The notes below the pieces were generated by a model. The model saw nothing but the letters and a program-made list of their open reading frames with translations, did not search any database and had not been told where the DNA came from. A stretch of 64,000 nucleotides of DNA from Labrenzia sp. PHM005 (GTDB lineage Bacteria; Pseudomonadota; Alphaproteobacteria; Rhizobiales; Stappiaceae). Shown here one piece after another: positions 16,536-25,150 of the stretch; position 1 is the stretch's first letter, and each line of letters begins with the position of its first letter. The position numbers and the translations under genes are program-made. The stretch is taken from NCBI RefSeq assembly GCF_006517275.1, contig NZ_CP041191.1, positions 1,476,001 through 1,540,000 on the forward strand, in the 5' to 3' direction.

Positions 16536-16625
16536 TCACATCCGGAAGAGGCCGAACTTGGTATCTTCGATCGGGGCGTTGAGCGACGCCGACAAGGAGA
16601 GGCCTAGAATGTCGCGTGTTTTGCG
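16536..16625 (-). repeat. Direct repeat copy 2: native-position 3' end of mccB
   Basis: The last 30 codons of the intact mccB, repeated 566 bp away at 15970-16059. The best-conserved 74 bases (16538-16611) differ at 8 positions from 15972-16045. Together the two copies bracket the orphan gene. Confidence 0.9.
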
Positions 16626-18143
16626 CGGATCGATGATGCCATCGTCCCAAAGCCGGGCCGTTGCGTAGAGCGGGTGTCCCTGTTCTTCAAACTGGTTGAT
16701 GATCGGCTGCTTGAAGCTGGCCTCTTCTTCGGAAGACCAGCTGCCGCCCTTGCGCTCGATGCCATCGCGCCGGACGGTGGCGAGAACGCCAGCAGCCTGT
16801 TCACCGCCCATGACGGAAATGCGGGAGTTCGGCCAGGTCCACAAGAAACGTGGAGAATAGGCGCGGCCGCACATGCCGTAGTTGCCGGCTCCAAAGGAAC
16901 CGCCGACCAGCATCGTGATTTTCGGAACCTTCGTGGTGGCAACGGCAGTCACCAGCTTGGCGCCGTCCTTGGCGATGCCGCCGCTTTCATACTTCTGGCC
17001 GACCATGAAGCCGGTGATGTTCTGCAGGAAGACCAAAGGCACCTTGCGCTGCGAGCAGAGCTCGACGAAGTGTGCGCCTTTGACCGCGCTTTCGGAGAAC
17101 AGCACACCGTTGTTGGCGATGATGCCGACCGGCATCCCGTGGATGTGAGCAAAACCACAGACGAGCGTCGTACCGTAACGCGCTTTAAACTCGTCGAAGC
17201 GGGAGCCGTCAACGACGCGGGCGATCACTTCACGGATGTCATAGGGCGTCTTCAGATCTGCCGGAACCACGCCGAGGATTTCATCCGGGTCGTAAAGCGG
17301 ATCTTCCGGGGTCTGCAAGGCAAGTTGAGAGGCTTTGGTGCGGTTGAGGCTCGCAATGGAACGCCGGGCAAGGGCCAGCGCATGCGCATCATCGCGCGCC
17401 AGATGGTCGGCCACACCAGAGAGGCGCGTATGAACATCTCCGCCGCCAAGGTCTTCTGCAGAAACTTCTTCACCCGTTGCAGCCTTCACCAAAGGAGGTC
17501 CTGCGAGGAAGATCGTGCCCTGGTTCTTGACGATGATCGTCTCGTCCGACATCGCTGGGACATAGGCACCGCCCGCGGTGCACGACCCCATGACAACCGC
17601 GATCTGGGCAATGCCCTTGGAGGACATGTTGGCCTGATTGAAGAAGATCCGGCCGAAGTGGTCGCGATCCGGGAAGACCTCGTCCTGGTTCGGCAGGTTG
17701 GCGCCGCCGCTGTCGACCAGATAGACGCACGGCAGATTGTTCTGCTCGGCGATTTCCTGGGCACGGAGGTGTTTTTTGACGGACAACGGATAATAGGTGC
17801 CGCCTTTGACGGTCGCGTCATTGGCCAGGATCATGACTTCCTGCCCTTCAACCCGGCCAATGCCTGCGATCATACCGGCAGATGGGGCCGCGCCGTCGTA
17901 CATCTCATGGGCAGCCAGCATACCGACTTCCAGGAACGGAGAACCCGGATCAAGCAAGCGCGAAACCCGTTCACGCGGCAGGATTTTGCCGCGGGAGACG
18001 TGACGCTGGCGAGCTGTTTCGCCGCCGCCGTCCAGGGCGGTCTGTGCAGCGTCCTTGATTTGCGCCATGGCATCTTCATGGGCTGCCTTGTTGGCCGTGA
18101 AGTCTGCGCTTTTGGGCGATAAGCTCGATTTGAGGATGCTCAT
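16536..18143 (-). CDS. mccB: Methylcrotonoyl-CoA carboxylase beta (carboxyltransferase) subunit
   Basis: 535 residues from the ATG at 18143 ([15 protein letters not shown]), the usual MCC-beta length; the longer open frame to 18263 lies inside the TetR gene. Crotonase-like carboxyltransferase with N- and C-lobes: [20 protein letters not shown] (near 144-163) and [11 protein letters not shown] in the N-lobe, then [12 protein letters not shown] and [15 protein letters not shown] in the C-lobe, all typical of acyl-CoA-binding MCC-beta. It overlaps the TetR gene by 4 nt (ATGA). Its last 30 codons are duplicated downstream of an inserted orphan gene. Despite that, the reading frame is complete. 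Confidence 0.95.
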   Translation of the reverse strand: MSILKSSLSPKSADFTANKAAHEDAMAQIKDAAQTALDGGGETARQRHVSRGKILPRERVSRLLDPGSPFLEVGMLAAHEMYDGAAPSAGMIAGIGRVEGQEVMILANDATVKGGTYYPLSVKKHLRAQEIAEQNNLPCVYLVDSGGANLPNQDEVFPDRDHFGRIFFNQANMSSKGIAQIAVVMGSCTAGGAYVPAMSDETIIVKNQGTIFLAGPPLVKAATGEEVSAEDLGGGDVHTRLSGVADHLARDDAHALALARRSIASLNRTKASQLALQTPEDPLYDPDEILGVVPADLKTPYDIREVIARVVDGSRFDEFKARYGTTLVCGFAHIHGMPVGIIANNGVLFSESAVKGAHFVELCSQRKVPLVFLQNITGFMVGQKYESGGIAKDGAKLVTAVATTKVPKITMLVGGSFGAGNYGMCGRAYSPRFLWTWPNSRISVMGGEQAAGVLATVRRDGIERKGGSWSSEEEASFKQPIINQFEEQGHPLYATARLWDDGIIDPRKTRDILGLSLSASLNAPIEDTKFGLFRM

Positions 18144-18778
18144 GTCATCCGGTCTCCGTTGGGTGAAATCTCCCCGGTTTCCGGGGCAATGGTCTTTTGC
18201 ACCATCTTCAAGTAAAGCGTTTCGATGTCGTCTTTCGACAGGCCGCCGCCAGAACGATACCAAGCCGGTATGCCGGTCAGCATGGCAATGATGGCCCGGG
18301 TTGCGACCTTGGCGTCGTCCACCTGATAGCGGCCGTTTGCGGCACCCTCGGTCAAAATGCCGGTGAGGATCTCTTCATAGCGCCGCCGCTCGGTCTCGAT
18401 CACCTCGAAGTTTTCCGGGTCGAGGCTGCGCAATTCCATGTATGCGATGAAAACCTCGTCGGCCCGCTCCAAGTGGTAGCGAATGTGGAAGCGCACGAAA
18501 CGCTCGATCGGATCCATCCCGTCCGGAAAGCCGGCGTTTTCCCACTCGGCCATGAGGTCGGCCATATGGGTCAGCATCAGATCTTTCAGGATGTCTTGCT
18601 TGGTCGGGAAGTGATTGTAGAGCGCGCCGGGCTGAACACCGACTTGGGCGGCAATGTCACGCATGGAAACGGCCGCATAGCCGGAGGCGGCGAACAGCCG
18701 AAGTGCTGTCTTCCGGACCTTTTCGGCTGTTTCCAGCCCCTTTTGCCGCGGCTGTGCGCGCGCACTCAATCCCATCAT
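18140..18778 (-). CDS. TetR-family regulator of the leucine operon
   Basis: About 212 residues. The N-terminal TetR helix-turn-helix is clear ([39 protein letters not shown], about residues 27-65). The C-terminal part is a helical ligand domain that would bind an inducer such as an acyl-CoA. Three adjacent starts exist (18781 TTG, 18778 ATG, 18775 ATG) behind an AGAGGAG; an ATG is preferred. It is the first gene of the operon and overlaps mccB by 4 nt. A perfect inverted repeat sits 22 nt upstream, so autoregulation is likely. TetR regulators of leucine genes (LiuQ type) are known in other proteobacteria; equivalence is inference. Confidence 0.88.
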   Translation of the reverse strand: MMGLSARAQPRQKGLETAEKVRKTALRLFAASGYAAVSMRDIAAQVGVQPGALYNHFPTKQDILKDLMLTHMADLMAEWENAGFPDGMDPIERFVRFHIRYHLERADEVFIAYMELRSLDPENFEVIETERRRYEEILTGILTEGAANGRYQVDDAKVATRAIIAMLTGIPAWYRSGGGLSKDDIETLYLKMVQKTIAPETGEISPNGDRMT

Positions 18779-18799
18779 CAACTCCTCTTACCAAGCAAA

Positions 18800-18823
18800 G
18801 TAAATGAACGTTCATTCATTTAC
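18800..18823. promoter_or_regulatory. Operator candidate of the TetR/leucine operon
   Basis: Perfect 9-bp arms GTAAATGAA and TTCATTTAC around CGTTCA, total 24 bp; a second palindrome TGAACGTTCA is nested inside. Located 22 nt upstream of the TetR start, it fits TetR-family autoregulatory operators in size and place. Confidence 0.75.
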
Positions 18824-18961
18824 AAGTCAAATTTGAGCCCTAGGTTTTGAGCCAGCGCATTGCGGACCGGATTCTGCTGCCTTTAGTGTCAAACTCCTGT
18901 CATGGAATTTGGGCTCTCAGTGCATGTGAGTGAGTATTGATCAGCAAGTAAGGACAAGCGG

Positions 18962-19867
18962 ATGATGAAGGACGCTAAGACTTGGGTGGAGAATGAGTGG
19001 GCTGACAGCATGGATGAAGAGCTGGAGATGGAAATCGATGATTTCCTGATCGCTAAGGATCTTCAATTCATTGCTGACAAAAAACACAAATCCCCGCTCG
19101 ACCGGCGAACTTACTTTCATGAATTGCTGATGCTCCAGGCAGAGCTGGTCAAGTTGCAAGACTGGGTGCAGGACAGTGGTGAAAAGATTGTCGTCATCTT
19201 TGAAGGTCGGGATGCGGCCGGCAAGGGCGGCGTGATCAAACGTATTACTCAGCGGCTAAACCCGCGTGTTTGCCGTGTGGTTGCTCTGCCGGCACCGTCC
19301 GACCGGGAAAAGAGCCAGTGGTATTTCCAGCGTTATGTGCCGCATCTGCCGGCAGCTGGCGAAATCGTGCTCTTTGACCGCTCCTGGTACAACCGTTCTG
19401 GCGTCGAGCGGGTGATGGGTTTTGCTTCTGACGATGAGGTCGAAGAATTTTTCAACGATGTGCCCGAATTTGAACGCATGCTGGTGCGCTCCGGCATCCG
19501 GTTGATCAAATATTGGTTCTCCATCACCGACGAAGAACAACAGTTGCGCTTTTTAATGAGGGTTCATGACCCGCTCAAACAATGGAAGCTGTCGCCGATG
19601 GATCTGGAATCCCGGGTCCGTTGGGAAGATTATACAAAGGCCAAGGAAGAGACCTTTGAGCGGACCAACATTCCCGAAGCGCCCTGGTTTATCGTTGAAG
19701 GCAATGACAAGAAGCAGGCGCGGCTCAACTGCATCAACCATCTTCTCTCCGTCATGCCGTATGACGAGGTCCCGCACGATCCAATCACATTGCCCGAGCG
19801 GCGATTTAAGCCGGACTACGAGCGCAAAGTTTTGCCAGAGCATCTTTACGTGCCCGAAAAATACTGA
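18962..19867 (+). CDS. ppk2: Polyphosphate kinase 2
   Basis: 301 residues, one-domain PPK2 (class I/III length). Walker A GRDAAGKGG (residues 82-90), a Walker B-like FDRSWYNRSGVERVMGF (starting near 137), and the lid/basic segment with SDREKSQWYFQRY lie in the expected order. PPK2 transfers phosphate between polyphosphate and (d)NDP or NMP, usually favouring nucleotide synthesis from polyphosphate. Sub-class and nucleotide preference cannot be set from reading alone. The ATG at 18962 has AAGGA at suitable distance; a second in-frame ATG follows. Monocistronic, divergent from the leucine operon and closed by a terminator. Confidence 0.93.
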   Translation: MMKDAKTWVENEWADSMDEELEMEIDDFLIAKDLQFIADKKHKSPLDRRTYFHELLMLQAELVKLQDWVQDSGEKIVVIFEGRDAAGKGGVIKRITQRLNPRVCRVVALPAPSDREKSQWYFQRYVPHLPAAGEIVLFDRSWYNRSGVERVMGFASDDEVEEFFNDVPEFERMLVRSGIRLIKYWFSITDEEQQLRFLMRVHDPLKQWKLSPMDLESRVRWEDYTKAKEETFERTNIPEAPWFIVEGNDKKQARLNCINHLLSVMPYDEVPHDPITLPERRFKPDYERKVLPEHLYVPEKY

Positions 19868-19889
19868 TTGTGTTCATACACAAAACGAG

Positions 19890-19918
19890 ATCCCGGCCAT
19901 CGGCCGGGATTTTCATTT
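19890..19918 (+). terminator. Terminator after ppk2
   Basis: Perfect 9-bp stem ATCCCGGCC / GGCCGGGAT with a 3-nt loop (19890-19910), followed by TTTCATTT. It ends ppk2 before the Gfo/Idh gene, which has its own strong ribosome site. Confidence 0.8.
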
Positions 19919-19935
19919 AACGATAGGAGGCAATC

Positions 19936-20946
19936 ATGAGCGCAACTAAGAAAATCCGGTGGGGCGTCCTGTCGACTGCAAAAATCGGCCGGGAAAAGGT
20001 TCTGCCTGGCATTCAAGGCTCCGAGACCGGCATTGTCGCTGCCATTGCCTCACGCGGGCTGGAACGGGCACAGGAGGTCGCTGGACAGCTCGGGATTGAA
20101 AAGGCCTATGGGTCCTACGAAGACCTGTTGGCCGATCCGGACATCGATGCCATTTATAATCCCCTGCCAAATCACATGCATGTACCGCTGACGCTGCAGG
20201 CCGCTGCAGCCGGGAAACATGTTTTGTGCGAAAAACCGATTGCTCTCAACGCGGAGGAGGCAAGGCAGTTGCTTTCCCGGTCTGATGACCGGTTGATTGC
20301 CGAAGCTTTCATGGTCCGGGCGCATCCGCAGTGGATCCGCGCGCGTGAGATTGTTCGATCTGAGCAGCTGGGGGAATTAAAAGCGATCCAGGCGTTCTTC
20401 AGCTATTTCAACGATGACCCGGGAAATATCCGCAACAACGCTGAGATCGGCGGTGGTGCACTGCTAGATATCGGCTGTTACACCATGCTGGCCGGCCGGT
20501 ATTTCTTTGATGCCGAGCCGCAACGGGTTGTCTCCCTGATTGACCGGGATCCGGAATTTGGAACCGACCGCATAACCAGCGCGATGCTGGATTTCGGTCA
20601 GGGGCGCCAGCTCAACTTCACGGTCTCGACCCAGTTGACGGCTTATCAGCGCCTCCAATTGGTCGGTACGAAAAAGCGGTTGGAACTCGTCATTCCGTTT
20701 AATGCGCCGCTTGGCGGGGAGGTGTCGCTGCGTCTGGACGATGGGTCCTTGCTTGGGGGTCAATCGGCAGAAACCGAAACTTTCGCACCTTGCAATCAAT
20801 ACAGCGAGATGGCCGATGTTTTCGGGCGGGCCATTCTGGGTGAAGAAGGCCTGCCCTATGGGGTTGAGGATGCCATTCAGAACATGGCGATTCTGGATGC
20901 TCTGTTCAAATCCGCCGAATCTGGTGGCTGGGTTAGCGTTGGCTGA
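19936..20946 (+). CDS. Gfo/Idh/MocA-family oxidoreductase
   Basis: 336 residues from an ATG behind AGGAGG. The N-terminal Rossmann domain (WGVLSTAKIGREKVLPGI, residues 9-26) binds NAD(P); EKPIAL (about 99-104) is the family motif with the catalytic Lys, and a C-terminal alpha/beta domain follows. The family oxidises or reduces sugars, inositols, and trans-dihydrodiols. The sequence resembles the dihydrodiol dehydrogenase/glucose-fructose oxidoreductase branch, but the substrate is unknown. It is convergent with the MBL hydrolase, whose stop is 6 nt away, and has no pathway neighbours that hint at a role. Confidence 0.88.
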   Translation: MSATKKIRWGVLSTAKIGREKVLPGIQGSETGIVAAIASRGLERAQEVAGQLGIEKAYGSYEDLLADPDIDAIYNPLPNHMHVPLTLQAAAAGKHVLCEKPIALNAEEARQLLSRSDDRLIAEAFMVRAHPQWIRAREIVRSEQLGELKAIQAFFSYFNDDPGNIRNNAEIGGGALLDIGCYTMLAGRYFFDAEPQRVVSLIDRDPEFGTDRITSAMLDFGQGRQLNFTVSTQLTAYQRLQLVGTKKRLELVIPFNAPLGGEVSLRLDDGSLLGGQSAETETFAPCNQYSEMADVFGRAILGEEGLPYGVEDAIQNMAILDALFKSAESGGWVSVG

Positions 20947-20952
20947 TTGCCG

Positions 20953-21795
20953 CTAGGCTATCGGCTCAAATGAATAGCCGCCGCCGGCACGTGCCTGCAA
21001 AACACCGAAGCTGGTGGTGTCCAGATGCGTTGCCGCAAACGGGATTTGATCCGCAGCCAGTTTTTCAAAAAGGGTTTTGCGTGTTTGCGCGGCGGTCTCA
21101 GGAGCGCTGTCCAAGGCATAGCGCACTTCTGGATTGGCGAACTGCAAGGTTCCGGACACAAGTGCATCGCCCAACAAAAACGCCTGCTTGCCTCCGCTGG
21201 CGACATGAACGATTTGATGGCCGGGCGTGTGACCCGGCGCGAAGGACAGGTGTATCCCCTCGCCAAGATCACTGTCGCCGGTATGCAGTTCAACTTGCGG
21301 GGACATCGGGCGCGCCAGTGATTGGATTAGCTCCACAATAGGTTTTTGGTCCTCCGGCACCGTGCTGGCCAGATCGTCATTTGTCCAGAATGCCCATTCA
21401 CTCTCTTGGAGATGCAATTTTGCGTTTGGAAACAAGCTCTGGCCGTTGGAAATCAGACCACCAATGTGGTCGGCATGCATATGGGTGAGGATGATATCGG
21501 TAATTTCGCTGGACGCGCTGACGAGTGCGGTGCCGGCGTCGGTGACATGGCCGGTATCTGGAAACCGCGCTTTCAGCCAGTCACCGGATCCCGCATCAAC
21601 CAGGATCTTCCGGGTGCCAGTTTCGATCAGCCAGCAATTGGCGCCGAAACGGGCGCTCGGGCTTACCAATTGGAGCTCTGACTCGCTGGCATTGGAAAAA
21701 TAGCCGGCCGGGATGTCGAGGTGTCCATCAGAGAGGGTTTTGACGGTGATGTCTCCTACGGCAAACGAAGAAGACTGAGGTGCGGGCGTGTGCAT
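20953..21795 (-). CDS. Metallo-beta-lactamase-fold hydrolase
   Basis: 280 residues from the ATG at 21795 (MHTPAPQSSSFAVG); the longer open frame to 21864 is not supported. The zinc motif HMHADHIGG (HxHxDH) is followed by further metal ligands, in LSFAPGHTPGHQ and LGDALVSGTL. A substrate-side LVDAGSGDW precedes them. The family includes lactonases, glyoxalases and sulfatases; the length and GxNCW-like N-terminus resemble quorum-quenching lactonase-like members, but the substrate is not readable. Divergent from the GlxA-type regulator with a 97-nt gap, so that regulator may control it. Confidence 0.87.
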   Translation of the reverse strand: MHTPAPQSSSFAVGDITVKTLSDGHLDIPAGYFSNASESELQLVSPSARFGANCWLIETGTRKILVDAGSGDWLKARFPDTGHVTDAGTALVSASSEITDIILTHMHADHIGGLISNGQSLFPNAKLHLQESEWAFWTNDDLASTVPEDQKPIVELIQSLARPMSPQVELHTGDSDLGEGIHLSFAPGHTPGHQIVHVASGGKQAFLLGDALVSGTLQFANPEVRYALDSAPETAAQTRKTLFEKLAADQIPFAATHLDTTSFGVLQARAGGGYSFEPIA

Positions 21796-21892
21796 GAGTG
21801 CTCCGTGTATTTGGGATTTGTCCGCAAAATACAGGGAGCGCTCATGGTTGGGCGATTGGCGCAAATGACAAATTATGTGTTAAATACGCCAG

Positions 21893-22807
21893 ATGGCGTC
21901 TCGAGTGTATCAGTTTGCGATTCTGGCCTATCCTGGCTGTCTTCAATCGGCTGTGCTGGGCCTTCAGGATGTTCTGGGATATGCCGCCACTGTTTCGGAC
22001 AACACAGTAACGGTGGACGTGGTTTCGGTGTTTGAAATCAGCAAACACTCGTATGATGCAGTGATCTTGCCGCCATCCGCAGCGGAAGTGGAGGCGAAGG
22101 ATGTTCCCGAATTGGCAGGATATATTGCCCATCAACATGGGGAGGGCGCGCTCGTCTGTTCCGCCTGTACAGGCGCGACATTCGTCGCTGAGGCCGATTT
22201 GGCTCAAGGGCGTGCGCTGACAACTCACTGGGGTTTGGAGCAGAGATTAAAATCCAGGTACCCGGAAGTGATGTTTGATACCGATCAGCTTCTGATCGAA
22301 TACGGGGACCTTGTCACGGCAGGTGGGTTGATGGCCTGGATTGATCTCAGTTTGGCGGTGATCGAACGATTTTTGGGATATGCTGTTGCTGCGCGCACTG
22401 CCGGGTATTTTGTTGTCGACATGCGCCGCCGGGATCAGCGTCGGTTTCGCCGATTTTCTCCACAAATGCGCCATGGCGATGCTGTCATTCTAAAGACCCA
22501 ACACCTCATCGAAGCTCAATATGCGGACGCGTCAAACGTTAGCGATATCGCGCGTGCGTCGGGTTTGCCAAGCCGCACCTTTTTAAGGCGCTTTAAGCTG
22601 GCGACAGGATTGACGCCCAATGCCTATCTGCAAGAGCTCCGGATCGAGCGGGCCAGGGATCTGTTGATCGAGACTGACAAAAGCGTTTCGGAAATTTGTT
22701 TTGTCGTTGGCTACCAGGATCCGCCGTCCTTTGCGCGCCTGTTTGCAAGGCTGACGGGTTTGTCGCCTGGGGCGTTCCGCAAACACTTTGCCCGGCAAAG
22801 GCTCTGA
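21893..22807 (+). CDS. GlxA-type AraC-family transcriptional regulator
   Basis: 304 residues. The N-terminal DJ-1/PfpI-like domain (about 1-190) contains the conserved nucleophile-elbow region LVCSACTGATFVAEA. The C-terminal AraC domain (about 205-304) has two helix-turn-helices (DIARASGLPSRTFLRRFK and EICFVVGYQDPPSFARLF). This architecture marks the GlxA/FtrA group, many of which respond to nitrogenous small molecules. It is divergent from the MBL hydrolase and convergent with infC, so the hydrolase is its most likely target. The ligand is unknown. Confidence 0.9.
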   Translation: MASRVYQFAILAYPGCLQSAVLGLQDVLGYAATVSDNTVTVDVVSVFEISKHSYDAVILPPSAAEVEAKDVPELAGYIAHQHGEGALVCSACTGATFVAEADLAQGRALTTHWGLEQRLKSRYPEVMFDTDQLLIEYGDLVTAGGLMAWIDLSLAVIERFLGYAVAARTAGYFVVDMRRRDQRRFRRFSPQMRHGDAVILKTQHLIEAQYADASNVSDIARASGLPSRTFLRRFKLATGLTPNAYLQELRIERARDLLIETDKSVSEICFVVGYQDPPSFARLFARLTGLSPGAFRKHFARQRL

Positions 22808-22836
22808 ACAAAAAACCCCGCCGGGTGGCGGGGTTT
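22808..22836 (-). terminator. infC terminator
   Basis: A 10-bp stem AAACCCCGCC (22813-22822) / GGCGGGGTTT (22827-22836) with a 4-nt loop. Read on the minus strand it is followed by a run of Ts, so it ends infC. On the plus strand it may also stop the GlxA-type gene. Confidence 0.85.
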
Positions 22837-22857
22837 GAAACGTGTTAGGGTCTGCGC

Positions 22858-23397
22858 TTATTTGATCGGTGCGAGAACCATGACCATCTGGCGGCCTTCC
22901 AATTTCGGATGAGACTCCACCTTGGCAATCTCGGCAGTTTCATCGCGAACCTTGTGCAAGAGTTTCATGCCCAAGTCCTGGTGCGCCATTTCGCGGCCCC
23001 TAAAGCGGAGCGTGACCTTAACCTTGTCGCCGTCGTTGAAGAAGCGCAGCATGTTCTTCATCTTCACCTCATAGTCATGGGTGTCAATGTTCGGACGCAT
23101 CTTGATCTCTTTGATCTCGACGGTCTTTTGTTTCTTGCGGGCTTCTGCAGCTTTTTTCTGAGCCTGATACTTGTATCGGCCGTAATCCAGAATCTTACAG
23201 ACCGGCGGATTGGCATTCGGCTGGATTTCAACAAGATCCAGACCGGCATCCATAGCGATATCCATCGCTTCTTCGGTCGCTATGACACCACGGTTGGCGC
23301 CTTCATGGTCGATCAACTGGACTTCGCGTACGCGAATTTCTTGGTTGGTGCGCGGGCCTTCCTTTGTAGGAGGCGGGGCGCGGAACGGACGGCGAAT
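22858..23397 (-). CDS. infC: Translation initiation factor IF-3, non-AUG start
   Basis: 179 residues if begun at the ATT codon at 23397-23395, which gives [15 protein letters not shown] after the initiator, the N-terminus expected of alphaproteobacterial IF-3. An AGGAG lies 9 nt upstream (23407-23411). The first ATG in frame (23316) would remove about 27 N-terminal residues that are clearly conserved ([18 protein letters not shown]). IF-3 binds the 30S subunit, checks start codons, and represses its own AUU-started mRNA in E. coli, so the same control is likely. The C-domain [16 protein letters not shown] is intact. No rpmI-rplT follows; a terminator closes the gene. Confidence 0.95.
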   Translation of the reverse strand: MRRPFRAPPPTKEGPRTNQEIRVREVQLIDHEGANRGVIATEEAMDIAMDAGLDLVEIQPNANPPVCKILDYGRYKYQAQKKAAEARKKQKTVEIKEIKMRPNIDTHDYEVKMKNMLRFFNDGDKVKVTLRFRGREMAHQDLGMKLLHKVRDETAEIAKVESHPKLEGRQMVMVLAPIK

Positions 23398-23707
23398 GGT
23401 CGCAATCTCCTCTGCGATTTAAACTCTAATGGCTCTCAAGTGTTGGCTCATACGCAAAAGTCCTCGGGACGTTCGTACCAAGGGCCACTACGCGTTTTCT
23501 TGAACGCCGACCCATAAGCTCACGCTAAATGTACAAAAAGTCAACAGAAAACAGCGGTATTTGCGCCATTTCATCCAACCTTTCGGCATCTGGCAGTAGC
23601 TGATATCAATGGAGCCTAGCCGGGTGCCAAGGTTCACCGGCTTGTTGCAATCTGGTTTAGATGCCGCCAAGTAAGTCCTGGGTTTGAACGGTGCGAAAGA
23701 GAATCGG
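23398..23707. other. Intergenic region between infC and a membrane protein gene
   Basis: It holds the infC ribosome site (23407-23411, minus strand) and presumably the infC leader and promoter. A TTGACT reading on the minus strand near 23540 is a possible -35 element, but I see no convincing -10. No gene is supported here. Confidence 0.6.
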
Positions 23708-24169
23708 GTGAACGGTACACAATTTGTCTGGCAACTCTTGAAAATCGTCTGCGGATTTGTGCTCGCAGTCGTTGCCAGTGGCGTGTTCCTGTCCTGGGGG
23801 CTGTTCCGGCCAGGTCACCCAGACAGTGATCCTGTGGCCATGGCTGCTATGATCGGCACAGGCCTGGTGACGGCAAGTGTCATTGGGGCTGTCGCCTTAG
23901 TCCCGGCTGGCTGTGCGGTTGTGCTGTCCGAGCTTGGCCGCCAATCCAGCGTGATTTTTCACGTCGCCGCTGGTGGCCTTATCGCGTTTCTTCTTTGGAC
24001 GCTGGATGAAACAGCCGGAGAAGGATTGCGGCCTGGAAGTCCTATTGCCCTGGCAGCTGGCTTTATTGCCGGTGCCGTCTACTGGGGTGTGGCTGGCCGA
24101 ACTGCGGGACGCTGGCTGGGTGTGCGTCTGCATCAAAACACAGGCCCCAACTCAGACAGCGGTCTATAA
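23708..24169 (+). CDS. Small integral membrane protein of unknown function
   Basis: 153 residues from a GTG at 23708 behind AAAGAGA; a TTG at 23684 is an alternative without a ribosome site. Four hydrophobic segments are visible: LLKIVCGFVLAVVASGVFL, MIGTGLVTASVIGAVALVP, FHVAAGGLIAFLLWTL and IALAAGFIAGAVYWGVAG. The C-terminus is short and polar. I do not recognise the family; it resembles small four-helix alphaproteobacterial membrane proteins. Its 3' end overlaps the convergent DUF1232 gene by 6 nt. No pathway context is evident. Confidence 0.65.
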   Translation: MNGTQFVWQLLKIVCGFVLAVVASGVFLSWGLFRPGHPDSDPVAMAAMIGTGLVTASVIGAVALVPAGCAVVLSELGRQSSVIFHVAAGGLIAFLLWTLDETAGEGLRPGSPIALAAGFIAGAVYWGVAGRTAGRWLGVRLHQNTGPNSDSGL

Positions 24170-24544
24170 CTCGTCTTCCTTGAGAGCTTCTTTTGCGGCC
24201 TGGTAATGGTCGGGACGCATATGTGCGCGGATCATTGCGATCGTTGCCATCAATATCGTCGCATCATCGCCAAAGCCGACACCCAATATAAAATCTGGAA
24301 TGACATCGATCGGCAGAACGAAATAGGCAAGTGCTGCCAAAACTGTGCCGCGGACTTTTGCCGGTGTTGCCGGGTCCAGCGCACAATAATAGCCGGCCAC
24401 AACATCTTCCATGAACGGAACTTGTTTTGCAGCCCTTCGGGCCGTCCCGAGGAGTTTCTGGCGGACCGTTTTCTGCTGGTCCTCTTCCGGCCCCAGAATT
24501 TCTGGATCAAAGCCCAGGTCTTCAAAGGGGGAAGAGGAGTTCAT
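24164..24544 (-). CDS. DUF1232 (YkvA-like) membrane protein
   Basis: 126 residues. The DUF1232 core is clear: AALAYFVLPIDVIPDFI (near 70-86), followed by GDDATILMATIAMIR, a short hydrophobic domain often described as a membrane-associated helix pair. The N-terminal 45 residues are acidic then basic and soluble. Function is unknown across the family. It is single, convergent with the small membrane protein, and divergent from the DUF4399 gene. Confidence 0.85.
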   Translation of the reverse strand: MNSSSPFEDLGFDPEILGPEEDQQKTVRQKLLGTARRAAKQVPFMEDVVAGYYCALDPATPAKVRGTVLAALAYFVLPIDVIPDFILGVGFGDDATILMATIAMIRAHMRPDHYQAAKEALKEDEL

Positions 24545-24715
24545 GTATCAATACCTTTCAACGATGCCTTAGCAACATATGTGGTGATTTTAGAGGGATC
24601 TTCAACTTCACGCCAAGCGCCCTATGTGTGATCCTTGTCACTTCAGACAAGAAAGAGACGTCTGATGTTTCGGTCATTGGGAATTCGGGGATGAATTTTT
24701 GAAAGGGACATGACT

Positions 24716-25150
24716 ATGAAAAATTTCGGTTTTGTTGCAGCTATCGCTCTATCAATGGCGCTACCGGGGGGCGTTGGCGCGATAGCGGGGGAAACACCGG
24801 CTCCAGACGGGGCAAAGGTCTATTTCATCAATTTGAAGGACGGCGACACGGTCAAAAGCCCAGTCACCATCCAATTCGGCTTGGAAGGTATGGGTGTTGC
24901 GCCGGCTGGCGTTGAAAAAGAAAAGACTGGCCATCACCATCTGATCATCGATGAAAAGATTGAAGGCGAAGAACTCAACGAAGCCATCCCGGCTGATGAC
25001 AATCATAAGCACTTCGGCGGCGGGCAGACGGAAACCACAGTTGAGCTGGCGCCTGGAGAGCACACCCTGCAATTGGTTCTCGGTGATTGGAGCCATATAC
25101 CGCACAACCCGCCAGTGATGTCCGAACGGATCACGATCACTGTTGAATAG
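24716..25150 (+). CDS. Exported DUF4399 protein
   Basis: 144 residues from the ATG at 24716, which is about 9 nt behind AAGGGA; the ATG at 24710 is too close. A signal peptide is visible (MKNFGFVAAIALSMALP then AIAGETPA, cleavage near residue 24), so the protein is periplasmic. The DUF4399 core has VYFINLKDGDTVKSPVTIQF, a histidine pair in TGHHHLIID, NHKHFGGGQTE, and LVLGDWSHIPH. The several His residues suggest metal binding, but this is inference. A GC-rich hairpin lies 10 nt after the stop. Confidence 0.85.
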   Translation: MKNFGFVAAIALSMALPGGVGAIAGETPAPDGAKVYFINLKDGDTVKSPVTIQFGLEGMGVAPAGVEKEKTGHHHLIIDEKIEGEELNEAIPADDNHKHFGGGQTETTVELAPGEHTLQLVLGDWSHIPHNPPVMSERITITVE

